Of a stretch of 13,803 bases of DNA, positions 1 to 6,818 are shown piece by piece. This stretch comes from JANXQG01 sp037147235. GTDB lineage: Bacteria > Planctomycetota > Planctomycetia > Pirellulales > Thermoguttaceae. The notes under the pieces were generated by a model. That model was given only the letters and a program-made list of their open reading frames with translations. It had not been told where the DNA came from and did no database searches. Where the stretch lies: positions 1 through 13,803 of the forward strand of contig JBAWVO010000174.1 of the NCBI GenBank assembly GCA_037147235.1, in the 5' to 3' direction. The translations under genes were made by a program, and so were the position numbers. How positions within the stretch are numbered: position 1 is the stretch's first letter; every line of letters begins with the position of its first letter.

Positions 1-29
1 AATCCGTACTTATTGACAGCTAGCTTCCG

Positions 30-839
30 CTACTGCAAAATGGGATTGCACCCGTCACTGACTTCGAGCCGGTATTGGCTTCCCACAAAGGCAAAGCCGC
101 GTCCGAGTTCGAGGAGGAATTTCTGAAGGTGGGCCAGCAGGCTGGTTTCCAGTTCGCGCTCGTGGAAGGGTTCCTCCAGGGTGAAGAAGTCGAAAAGGTA
201 GGGATCTTTGAGCAGGCCCTGAGCGAGGTTCGCGTGAACGGCAGGCAAGGTGGCGGCAAAGTTGGTAATGGCGGCTCCCTGTCGCTCGTGGGCTCGGCTC
301 TTGATTTGAACGATCAGGGTGTCGCGGCTCCAGCCCTGCTCCAGCACCTGCTGCGCATACCAAAGACGGGTGGAGAGATCCTTGATTTTCTCGAAGAGGA
401 CGATGTTGTGGCCCCAGGGGATTTGTGCAACGAGCCGTTGCATAATTGGAGGCAGGGCCGGGGGTTCCAATTTTGCCACAGCCTGTGGCACGATTGCCGT
501 CGGTTCAAGGGCAGGGTTCTGTAATTGTGCAACAGGCCGTTGCACAATTGGCTGCGACGGGTATTCCCGCGCAAAGCGGATCATATACTTCAGGTTCCGC
601 TCGGAGAACCCCTTTTCCTCGGGCAAATCATTCTTCAAATCGACTGCAAGCCGGGGGATGACCCCTGCCCCCCAGCCTTCCCGTTTCTGCCGGGCGGCGA
701 TCATGCAGCCGATGTCCCAATACATGGAAATCATCTCCTCATTGGCCGAGATTGCGGCCTTGTGCTGCGCCTGACGAACTCGCACTTTGATTTCCGTCAG
801 GAGTTCGCGATAGAGCGTGATTTCGGCTGCGTCGCTCAT
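30..839 (-). CDS. DUF1016 (YhcG-like) protein, C-terminal nuclease core missing
   Basis: The 269-residue product starts at the ATG overlapping the hsdM stop (ATGA, 836-839). An in-frame ATG 14 codons upstream lies inside hsdM and is less likely. Residues 1-95 match the DUF1016 N-terminal helical domain (MYWDIG at 39-44, then GFSERNLKYMIRFA). PWGHN at 141-145 and residues 146-260 match the region leading into the C-terminal domain, ending FAFVGSQYRLEV. Family members, usually about 340-370 residues, continue from here into a PDDEXK-type nuclease core with a D...VxIELK motif. This one ends in an unrelated GCNPILQ and a TAG, so the catalytic part is absent. Residues 97-139 are an insertion made of three 16-18 residue repeats (VQRPVAQL, VPQAVAKL, MQRLVAQI). 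DUF1016 genes are often found beside type I restriction genes. The protein may be an inactive remnant or a DNA- or partner-binding stub. The family call is confident; activity is doubtful. Confidence 0.85.
   Translation of the reverse strand: MSDAAEITLYRELLTEIKVRVRQAQHKAAISANEEMISMYWDIGCMIAARQKREGWGAGVIPRLAVDLKNDLPEEKGFSERNLKYMIRFAREYPSQPIVQRPVAQLQNPALEPTAIVPQAVAKLEPPALPPIMQRLVAQIPWGHNIVLFEKIKDLSTRLWYAQQVLEQGWSRDTLIVQIKSRAHERQGAAITNFAATLPAVHANLAQGLLKDPYLFDFFTLEEPFHERELETSLLAHLQKFLLELGRGFAFVGSQYRLEVSDGCNPILQ
421..549 (-). repeat. Three in-frame hairpin repeats inside the DUF1016 gene
   Basis: Three 27-base units lie at 421-447, 469-495 and 523-549, spaced 48 and 54 bases apart (16 and 18 codons). 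Unit 523-549 is a perfect inverted repeat with 11-base arms (AATTGTGCAAC / GTTGCACAATT) and a 5-base loop. Unit 421-447 keeps the stem with one G-T wobble and one mismatch near its base. In unit 469-495 an A-T stem pair is replaced by C-G, giving TGCCACA / TGTGGCA. The repeats encode the degenerate peptide pattern VQRPVAQL, VPQAVAKL, MQRLVAQI, the last running into the native PWGHN motif. Confidence 0.85.
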
Positions 840-2578
840 TTCGTGAGCCCCCCGATCATCTTCAGGATGCGATCGGTGCATTCCTTGAGTTCGGCATCGA
901 TCTCGGCCAACGGGCGTGGCGGCTTAAAGACGTAAAAGTGCCGATTGAACGGGATTTCGTAGCCAACCTTGGTCTTTTCGTGGTCAATCCAGGCATCCGC
1001 TGCATGGGGCAGGACTTCACGCTTGAAATAGGTTTCCACATCCTCGCTGAGCGGCACGCTCTCCGTGTCGCGCAAGGAGGCATCGGGCACCGGCTTGCCT
1101 TTGCCCTTGCCCTTGGTGCCCATGACGATCTTCCCCTTGGCGTCGCGCTCGGGCCGCTCGACGGTGATCGTGCGGTAGCCAAACTCCTCGTTCTTGAAGA
1201 TGCGGCTGAGCGGCACGCCGTTTTTGGTGACTTTCTTGAAATTACCGAACAGCCGGGTGATTTCCTCGATATGCTCGGGGCTGAGTTCTTTCCGCTTGCT
1301 ACCCAGGCTTTTCCGCATCTTCTGCCAGAAGCCGCTGGCGTCGATGAGCTGCACCTTGCCCTTGCGGGGGGCGGGCTTGCGGTTACTGACGATCCAGACG
1401 TAGGTGCTGATGCCGGTATTGTAGAACATATCGGTGGGCAGGCCGATGATGGCCTCGACCAAGTCGTTCTCCAGCACATAGCGGCGGATCTCGCTCTCGC
1501 CCGAGCCTGCGCCACCGGTAAAGAGAGGGGAGCCGTTGAGCACGATGCCGAAACGGCTGCCGCCATCCACGGCAGGCCGCATTTTGGAAATCAGGTGAAG
1601 CAGGAATAACAGCGAACCATCGCTGACACGCGGCAGGCCAGGACCGAAGCGGCCATTGAAACCCATCTGCTCGGCTTCTTTGCGAATGATGGATTCGATC
1701 TTCTTCCACTCCACGCCAAACGGGGGATTTGAGAGCATGTAGTCGAAGAATTTCCCCAGCAGGCCGTCAGCGGAGAGGGTGTTGCCGAAGATAACGTTGG
1801 CAATGTCCTGCCCCTTGATGAGCATGTCGGCCTTGCAGATGGCGTAGGACTCGGGATTCAGCTCCTGCCCATACATGACGAGCCGGGCGTCGGGATTCAG
1901 GCTGGCAAGGTGCTCGTCGGCCACACTCAACATGCCGCCGGTGCCCGCAGTGGGATCGTAGAGCGAACGCACGACGCCGGGCCTAGTCAGGGCATCGTCA
2001 TCCTCAATAAACAGCAGATTCACCATCAAACGGATGGCGTCGCGCGGGGTGAAGTGTTCCCCGGCGGTCTCATTGGAAAGCTCGGCGAACTTGCGGAGGA
2101 GTTCCTCAAAAACCGTGCCCATCTGGGCATTGCTGACCGTGGTGGGGTGAAGGTCGATGTTGGCAAACTTTTCCGTGACGAGGTAGAGCAGTCCGGTCTT
2201 GGCGAGACGGTCAATCTGGGTGTGAAAGTCGAAGCTCTCGAAGATGTCTCGCACGGCGGGCGAGAATGCCTGCATGTAGGCGCGGAGGTTTTCGCCGATA
2301 TGGTCCTGGTCGCCCATGAGCTTTTTCAGGTCGAGCGGCGAGGTGTTGTAGAAGAACTGGCCAGACTTCCGCAGGAGGAACGGCTCGGGGTTCAGTCCGG
2401 CTTTCTCACGCTTGGCCAGTTCGGCGAGCACGGCTGCCTTGGTTGGCTCCAACACGCAATCGAGACGGCGCAGGACGGTGAAAGGGAGGATGACCTTGCC
2501 GTATTCGGACTGCTTGTAGTCGCCACGCAGGAGATCGGCGACGGACCAGATGAAGGAGGAAAGATTGGGGTCGGCCAT
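836..2578 (-). CDS. hsdM: Type I restriction-modification DNA methyltransferase subunit M
   Basis: This is the 580-residue adenine methyltransferase subunit of a type I restriction-modification system. With the specificity subunit HsdS it methylates adenine in a split target site, using S-adenosylmethionine. The HsdM helical N-terminal domain is visible (residues 1-140, with YGKVILPFTVLRRLD). GEHFTPR follows at 173-179. The AdoMet-binding motif I is DPTAGTGG at 208-215, and the catalytic motif IV is NPPF at 284-287. The C-terminal end (YFKREVLPHAADAWID, GYEIPFNRHFY) is typical of the family, so the protein looks intact. The start at 2578 fits the usual N-terminus; no clear Shine-Dalgarno sequence precedes it. 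The stop overlaps the DUF1016 start by 4 bases, implying co-transcription and translational coupling. The hsdS and hsdR genes are not in the window; they may lie downstream, beyond the left edge. Confidence 0.96.
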   Translation of the reverse strand: MADPNLSSFIWSVADLLRGDYKQSEYGKVILPFTVLRRLDCVLEPTKAAVLAELAKREKAGLNPEPFLLRKSGQFFYNTSPLDLKKLMGDQDHIGENLRAYMQAFSPAVRDIFESFDFHTQIDRLAKTGLLYLVTEKFANIDLHPTTVSNAQMGTVFEELLRKFAELSNETAGEHFTPRDAIRLMVNLLFIEDDDALTRPGVVRSLYDPTAGTGGMLSVADEHLASLNPDARLVMYGQELNPESYAICKADMLIKGQDIANVIFGNTLSADGLLGKFFDYMLSNPPFGVEWKKIESIIRKEAEQMGFNGRFGPGLPRVSDGSLLFLLHLISKMRPAVDGGSRFGIVLNGSPLFTGGAGSGESEIRRYVLENDLVEAIIGLPTDMFYNTGISTYVWIVSNRKPAPRKGKVQLIDASGFWQKMRKSLGSKRKELSPEHIEEITRLFGNFKKVTKNGVPLSRIFKNEEFGYRTITVERPERDAKGKIVMGTKGKGKGKPVPDASLRDTESVPLSEDVETYFKREVLPHAADAWIDHEKTKVGYEIPFNRHFYVFKPPRPLAEIDAELKECTDRILKMIGGLTK

Positions 2579-2886
2579 TCGGGATCGTTATTGCGCAAAG
2601 GAAGTGGGGAAATGGGCCGGCCGGCGGGCTGCCGCGAAAAGGTAAGACACAGCAGCCCACCGACTCGATTTCATCCCAGTTACGTTGCAATCGCGGCTGA
2701 GAACCCAAGCGGATAGCTTACCACCGTGGGAAGGATTGTTCAACTAGGGGGTGAGAGGGCAACGAGTACCAGCCCGCCATTGGATTAGGCCTTTTCGGTG
2801 GTTTTGGCAAAGGTTGACGGCAATTTCGTCACCGCCCCGGCCGAAACCCAGCTACCCACGCACTACCCACGCTCTACCCACGCACT
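2579..2886. other. Divergent intergenic region between hsdM and the metallopeptidase gene
   Basis: These 308 bases separate two divergently oriented genes, so promoters for both should lie here. I could not identify convincing -35/-10 pairs. I see no gene. The only distinct structure is a short tandem repeat directly before the right-hand start codon, listed separately. Confidence 0.5.
2852..2884 (+). repeat. Three tandem 11-base units (CTACCCACGCA) abutting a start codon
   Basis: Three head-to-tail copies of CTACCCACGCA lie at 2852-2862, 2863-2873 and 2874-2884; the middle copy ends in T instead of A. A fourth begins as CTA and runs into the ATG at 2887. The array occupies the place where a Shine-Dalgarno sequence would be expected. 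Confidence 0.85.
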
Positions 2887-4311
2887 ATGCTAAAAATCAC
2901 AAGGGCTTTGAAGTCGAGCGTCTGGATCCCTGCGACGTGGAAGACAGCTTCGGCCGCCGCTGGGGTGAAAGAGTTGAACGGGAGCCAGTACTGCCATGAA
3001 TGCTGGGACGAGCTTGCCAATGGTGTGATTGTGCCCTTGCCCGAAGTACTGCTCTACGAAGAAAACGGCAAGGAATTCAAACGCCCGAAGTCCAATGTGA
3101 CGTACGACGATATCCTGGCACGCCTCGGTGAGCGGCAGGGAAAGTACGTCGTCCACATCGCCGATTTGTGCCGCGAACACGATATCGATGTGAAACACAG
3201 GACGAGGGGGGGAATAGCATTTAGAGCGCACCGGTACATTAAGATTCCGCCAATCAAAAGCGAGATCACCTACGCGACTGCCCTCCACGAAATCGGGCAC
3301 ATTATCGGAAACATGCAGGATGGTGACCGATTGGAACACGAAGTTGGAGCATGGGAATGGGCGAAGGACAATGCGATTGCGTGGTCGGAACGAATGGAAA
3401 AAGACATGCGCAAGTGCCTGAATACCTACGTGAGGGAGGCCCGGCATACCGGCCGTAGCGATGTTCAGCGAGGACTCCAATTGTCCGAAATGCTGGTTGC
3501 GGAAGGCTTCCGGGAACCGTACGTGCCACGGAATCGCGGCGATCAGCGGCTCAGAGTACTGCGGAAGGCAGCGGGTTGGACACATGCGGAACTCGCCAGG
3601 CGAATCGGCTGTGACAAGCGAGCCGTGATGGAGTGGGAGCGGCAATCGGTCAGGTCGGCCTTCAGAGACGATTTCTTTGGTGGAATCCTGCGGGAATGGT
3701 ATCGACAAGCCTTGGCGGCGTTCGGGTTAACCGCGGCGGAATTCCTGTGGTTTGCTCCTGTTCGGCCGAAGAATGGCTCTCCTCGCGAGGCGTATATCAC
3801 CGCGAGGAACAAAGCACTTGCCAAAGCGAGGCAGGCGATACGAGACCAGGAAGCCGCTCGTCGACGCGAGTCAAAAGTCAACGCAATATGGGCAAGGCTT
3901 ACGGAAAACAAAAATCCGTTCGACGAGGCGATGGAAGACTCGTGGTACTATGCCACCGTGGACATGATGCGTAGCTGCGTTCGTCAGGTTCGCTGGATCA
4001 AGGGGATGGATGAATACGATCTGCTTCGGTACTGCCAATCAACTCGCGCCCGCTGGCTGCCAGCAGAGACTCTGGCGCGTGAATGGCTGGGAGAGGAACC
4101 GTCGCCGCTTGAAGCTGCCCTTAGGTTGGGTATGAGGCGAGCACGACGACGGGTGACCGTTAAAGGCGGCTCTTCACGCCGTGGCGTGCTGGCCACCGTC
4201 GTCACGGGAACTCCGCAGCCGGATCAACCAGCCGTAGCGGTCCAGCCACTGAGCGTGTCCGCCACCCCGTCGATCGCTACGGCTGTTGCCGAGGGTGCTA
4301 CGGCGGCGTGA
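2887..4311 (+). CDS. ImmA/IrrE-like metallopeptidase with an internal XRE-type helix-turn-helix
   Basis: The product has 474 residues. HEIGH at 134-138 is a zinc-binding HExxH motif, and RLEHEVGAWEWA at 148-159 resembles the downstream glutamate segment of ImmA/IrrE (COG2856) peptidases, which typically cleave XRE-family repressors. Residues 220-252 (LRVLRKAAGWTHAELARRIG, then VMEWERQ) read as an XRE-like helix-turn-helix. A CHEC pair at 36-39 could bind metal. The C-terminal half (about 280-430) is basic and helical and matches nothing I recognise; the end (430-474) is Ala/Pro/Val-rich. In ImmA/IrrE fusions the helix-turn-helix normally comes first, so the order here is reversed. The start is uncertain: no Shine-Dalgarno sequence precedes the ATG, and the next in-frame Met is residue 143, inside the peptidase region. 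The gene diverges from hsdM, so a role in controlling that locus is possible but unproven. Confidence 0.75.
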   Translation: MLKITRALKSSVWIPATWKTASAAAGVKELNGSQYCHECWDELANGVIVPLPEVLLYEENGKEFKRPKSNVTYDDILARLGERQGKYVVHIADLCREHDIDVKHRTRGGIAFRAHRYIKIPPIKSEITYATALHEIGHIIGNMQDGDRLEHEVGAWEWAKDNAIAWSERMEKDMRKCLNTYVREARHTGRSDVQRGLQLSEMLVAEGFREPYVPRNRGDQRLRVLRKAAGWTHAELARRIGCDKRAVMEWERQSVRSAFRDDFFGGILREWYRQALAAFGLTAAEFLWFAPVRPKNGSPREAYITARNKALAKARQAIRDQEAARRRESKVNAIWARLTENKNPFDEAMEDSWYYATVDMMRSCVRQVRWIKGMDEYDLLRYCQSTRARWLPAETLAREWLGEEPSPLEAALRLGMRRARRRVTVKGGSSRRGVLATVVTGTPQPDQPAVAVQPLSVSATPSIATAVAEGATAA

Positions 4312-4362
4312 CGAGCACTGGCTCGCGAGTTGACCACGCTGGCCGATAGGTTGGAGAAGTAG
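4312..4362 (+). other. In-frame coding-like extension after the TGA stop
   Basis: Directly after the TGA at 4309-4311 the same frame reads RALARELTTLADRLEK before a TAG at 4360-4362. The text is a plausible amphipathic helix and looks like a natural protein end. The TGA may be a recent nonsense change in the metallopeptidase gene, or a sequencing error. Recoding is possible but nothing seen supports it. Confidence 0.4.
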
Positions 4363-4374
4363 CACAATAACCAT

Positions 4375-4396
4375 GCCCCGCCCGGTTTCGGGGGGC
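4375..4396 (+). terminator. GC-rich hairpin ahead of small gene 4419
   Basis: GCCCCGCCCG (4375-4384) can pair, with two bulged bases, with CGGGGGGC (4389-4396) around a GTTT loop. CTTCAATAG follows, with only a weak T run. It may terminate the metallopeptidase transcript. It resembles the hairpin at 4764-4789. Confidence 0.45.
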
Positions 4397-4418
4397 TTCA
4401 ATAGAAAGGAAATCTCTC

Positions 4419-4727
4419 ATGTTACCTGCCAAAAAACTGATTTCAGCGATGAAAGCATCCCGCGCGGCGATTTCAGAAATGGGCAAGTTTTACGGAACTG
4501 ACAAAGCCGACGCCGTGATTTCAGGCATTTTGGCTTTGCTTTATGCGACCAAGGCAGCCTTAGACGAAATCGACGCCGCAGGACCACTAGGCCCATGGTC
4601 GGGGGCGAAAAAGTTTCGAGTGCTGGTGGATGCCTTAGATGCATTAGATGTTGAGCCGATCATCAGGGCCTCAACCGATCTAAAGGAGTTTTGTCTCTGG
4701 GAACCAAAACCGCCCACGGGTAAGTAA
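4419..4727 (+). CDS. Small unknown protein (102 aa)
   Basis: I do not recognise this family. The start is supported by GAAAGGAAA ending about 6 bases before the ATG. The product has a basic N-terminus (MLPAKKLISAMKASR), then mostly helix-forming text with a hydrophobic stretch around residues 33-48 (AVISGILALLYATKAA) that is too mixed for a clear membrane segment. It ends with a Pro-rich WEPKPPTGK. There is no signal peptide and no Cys/His cluster. It lies between two GC-rich hairpins and is followed by a second small gene in the same orientation with a similar leader. Such isolated small genes are common in integrated elements, so it may be accessory cargo. Function is unknown. Confidence 0.65.
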   Translation: MLPAKKLISAMKASRAAISEMGKFYGTDKADAVISGILALLYATKAALDEIDAAGPLGPWSGAKKFRVLVDALDALDVEPIIRASTDLKEFCLWEPKPPTGK

Positions 4728-4741
4728 TAACCACCCTGCCC

Positions 4742-4754
4742 CCGCATGATGCGG
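4742..4754 (+). other. Short inverted repeat CCGCA / TGCGG
   Basis: CCGCA (4742-4746) and TGCGG (4750-4754) flank TGA. This small stem lies just after gene 4419 and 10 bases before the stronger hairpin at 4764-4789. It may be part of a two-hairpin terminator region. Confidence 0.4.
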
Positions 4755-4763
4755 CGGCATTCA

Positions 4764-4804
4764 CCCCACCCGGTTTTCGCCGGGTGGGGCTTTCAATCCT
4801 TTTA
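4764..4804 (+). terminator. Perfect 10-bp hairpin followed by a T-rich tract
   Basis: CCCCACCCGG (4764-4773) pairs perfectly with CCGGGTGGGG (4780-4789) around a TTTTCG loop. It is followed by CTTTCAATCCTTTT. This fits a rho-independent terminator for gene 4419, though the T run is interrupted. It also forms the leader of gene 4818. Confidence 0.65.
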
Positions 4805-4817
4805 GAAAGCACAGAGA

Positions 4818-5210
4818 ATGTACCCAGTGAATTTTCAGAAAGAGCGGGGAGAGTACCTGCTCGATTGCATCGCCAACGGAAAGGCGATCGAACCGCCAGA
4901 ATGCGGCTGGACTATTAACGCCATGCTGGCAGTCGCGGGCGCGTGCCATTTCGCGGCCCTGTCGCACGGCCCTATCGTGGCCAAGGCAATGGGCATTGAC
5001 GTGTCCAAACTACCGACCGAGTACCAGGAGGCCCACGAGGAAACCTTATTTGCCGATTTGCAGGCGGCCATCGGGTTTTACAGTCACTTGACGATGTTAG
5101 TCAAGGAAGGCACGTACCACGAGCAATTTGAGCCGAGCCTGCCTGTGGTTGTCCGCCAAACGGGCGAAGTCCACAACGAGGTAGTTCCAATCCAGGGCCA
5201 CAGGAAGTAG
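4818..5210 (+). CDS. Small unknown protein (130 aa)
   Basis: I do not recognise this family. The ATG is preceded by AGAAAGCACAGAGA, at best a weak ribosome site. The product is soluble-looking, with an acidic middle (residues 57-78, EYQEAHEETLFADLQ) and an Ala/His-rich central stretch (AMLAVAGACHFAALSHG). The text is well composed and free of low-complexity runs, as expected of a real gene. It lies 90 bases after the 4419 gene, behind a perfect hairpin, and is followed by another GC-rich hairpin, so each of the two small genes looks like a separately terminated unit. Function is unknown. Confidence 0.65.
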   Translation: MYPVNFQKERGEYLLDCIANGKAIEPPECGWTINAMLAVAGACHFAALSHGPIVAKAMGIDVSKLPTEYQEAHEETLFADLQAAIGFYSHLTMLVKEGTYHEQFEPSLPVVVRQTGEVHNEVVPIQGHRK

Positions 5211-5551
5211 TCTATCGTTACATGCCCTGGCCCGCCCGGGGCGGGAGAAATCTCGCCCCGTGGCGTTTCTTGGGCGGAGTCTGCTCCCCAGGCAGGGCAC
5301 CATGGCATTTGCTTGGCCGGCTCAAACCTCACCTTCGCACTTGAATGTTTGAAAGAGGCTGTCTGTCCGGCTAATCATCGCACACAGGATCGCTTTGATC
5401 ATCGCCACGCATCGATTGCATTCCCCGCATGGGTAGTCGATAATAGTGCTGATATTGTTTTCCTTGTTTTTCAATGAAGTTTTGGAGGTTGAACGGTTGC
5501 AAACTGCCGTTGAGCTTGCCATAGCGACTCTACCAAACTAGGATCAAATTT
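5211..5551. other. Intergenic region before the oxidoreductase operon
   Basis: Past the hairpin at 5237-5260 there are about 290 bases without a supported gene. The part from about 5435 is AT-richer, as expected of a promoter region for the oxidoreductase operon, but I could not pick a clear promoter. A 66-codon minus-strand frame here has no features of a real gene. Confidence 0.5.
5237..5260 (+). terminator. GC-rich hairpin after gene 4818
   Basis: CGGGGC (5237-5242), a two-G bulge, and GAGA (5245-5248) pair with TCTC (5251-5254) and GCCCCG (5255-5260) around an AA loop. TGGCGTTTCTT follows. It is the likely terminator of the small gene ending at 5210. The preceding CATGCCC...GCCCGG text resembles the start of the hairpin at 4375. 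Confidence 0.5.
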
Positions 5552-6799
5552 ATGAGTATGCCAAATCGGAAAGAATCGACGATTACTCGACGCGGACTCC
5601 TCGGCAGTGCCGCCGCCATGGCGACTTCGATGACGATGCTCGGAAGCGTGAATCCCCTAGTAGCCGACACTCCGAAGCCGGCAGCACCCAAGCGTAAAAT
5701 CAAACTGGGGTGGGTTGGCTGCGGCGGCCGCGGTCACTGGATCATGCCCCTGTTCTTGCAGCACGGCGGATACGAACTTCAGTCAGTGGCCGACTACTTC
5801 CCGCAAGTCACCGAGGTTGCTGGCAACAAGTTCGGCATCGCTAAGACCCGCCGATTCAGTGGGTTGTCGGGCTACAAGAAGCTCATCGACAGCGGCATCG
5901 AGGCGATCCTTATCGAGGACGTGCCCTACTTCTATCCTGAACAGGCCAAGGCTGCGGTCGAAGCCGGCCTGCACGTCTACATGGCCAAGCCGGTCGCCGT
6001 TGACGTGCCGGGCTGTCTGACTATCGGGGCGGCTGCCAAGGAAGCTACGCAAAAAAAACGCTGCTTCCTCGTCGACTATCAGTTGCAGTACGACCCAGTC
6101 TGCATCGAGGTGGCCACCCGCATACGCGAGGGTGCGTTAGGAAAGCTGGCTCACATTGCATCCTTCGGTATCTCTTGGCAAGCTTGGCCCGATCCGGCAC
6201 TAGGCAAGAACGTCGAAAGTCGGCTCCGCGACGAAATATGGCTCTCCGATACTGCTTTGAGTGGTGACACGCTCGTTTCCTACGACATTCATATCATCGA
6301 CGGCATCGTGTGGGCCTTGGGCCAGCGGCCCACCAACGCCTGCGGATGTTCACGTATCTGCCGGCCGGAGCCGCATGGCGACCGCACCGATGCTGCCAGC
6401 GTCGTTTATGAATTGCCGGACGGTACGATCTGGACCCACATCACGCAGAGCATCAACAATAACATTGACATTACCACCCTCTCGGCCAGCATCTGCGGCA
6501 TGCAAGCCACGGCTCACCTAACCTATGGTGGCAAGAACTACGTTCGCGGCGGCAAAAAGCATTACTCAGGATCCAGCGGTGACATCTACAAGGAGGGTGC
6601 CGTCAAGAACATTGCCATGTTTCACGAGAACATCGTGGAAGGACATTACGAAAACCTTTCGGCCCAACGAGCCGTCGATGGCACACTGACGGCGATTCTC
6701 GGCCGCGAGGCCGCTGCCCGCCACTGCTTCCTCACCATGGACGAAGTCATCAGAGAGAACAAACGACTTGTGGTCAATTTGGAAGGGATGCAGAGCTAA
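5552..6799 (+). CDS. Tat-exported Gfo/Idh/MocA family oxidoreductase
   Basis: The 415-residue product opens with a twin-arginine signal (TRRGLLG at 12-18, then a hydrophobic Ala/Met stretch), so it is probably exported folded with its cofactor bound. The mature part starts with a Rossmann fold: GWVGCGGRG at 53-61 contains the NAD(P)-binding GxGGxG. The family's EKP motif reads AKP at 145-147, keeping the lysine and proline but replacing the glutamate. DIH at 245-247 lies at the position of the family's catalytic or metal-binding Asp/His, in SYDIHIIDGIVWALG. Members oxidise or reduce sugars, inositols and related alcohols; the substrate here cannot be told. The start is set by AGGA at 5540-5543, 8 bases before the ATG. 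A secreted-protein gene follows 19 bases after the stop, so the two form an operon. Tat-exported members of this family are abundant in Planctomycetota. Confidence 0.92.
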   Translation: MSMPNRKESTITRRGLLGSAAAMATSMTMLGSVNPLVADTPKPAAPKRKIKLGWVGCGGRGHWIMPLFLQHGGYELQSVADYFPQVTEVAGNKFGIAKTRRFSGLSGYKKLIDSGIEAILIEDVPYFYPEQAKAAVEAGLHVYMAKPVAVDVPGCLTIGAAAKEATQKKRCFLVDYQLQYDPVCIEVATRIREGALGKLAHIASFGISWQAWPDPALGKNVESRLRDEIWLSDTALSGDTLVSYDIHIIDGIVWALGQRPTNACGCSRICRPEPHGDRTDAASVVYELPDGTIWTHITQSINNNIDITTLSASICGMQATAHLTYGGKNYVRGGKKHYSGSSGDIYKEGAVKNIAMFHENIVEGHYENLSAQRAVDGTLTAILGREAAARHCFLTMDEVIRENKRLVVNLEGMQS

Positions 6800-6818
6800 T
6801 GAGCGAGGATCGGGTAGT

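Noticed and set aside
421..549. CRISPR-like spacing of the three repeats in the DUF1016 gene
   Set aside because: Units are palindromic but degenerate, spacers are only 21-27 bases, and the whole array is translated in frame within a known family, so it is not a CRISPR array.
1910..2716. Plus-strand frame of 268 codons opposite hsdM
   Set aside because: A shadow of hsdM. The opposite frame has DPTAGTGG and NPPF at the right spacing.
2890..3708. Minus-strand frame of 272 codons opposite the metallopeptidase gene
   Set aside because: No motifs. The plus frame contains HEIGH and a helix-turn-helix.
5322..5522. Minus-strand 66-codon frame with a CGECNRC segment
   Set aside because: A short Cys pattern alone is not enough. 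There is no ribosome site, and it lies in the probable promoter region of the oxidoreductase.
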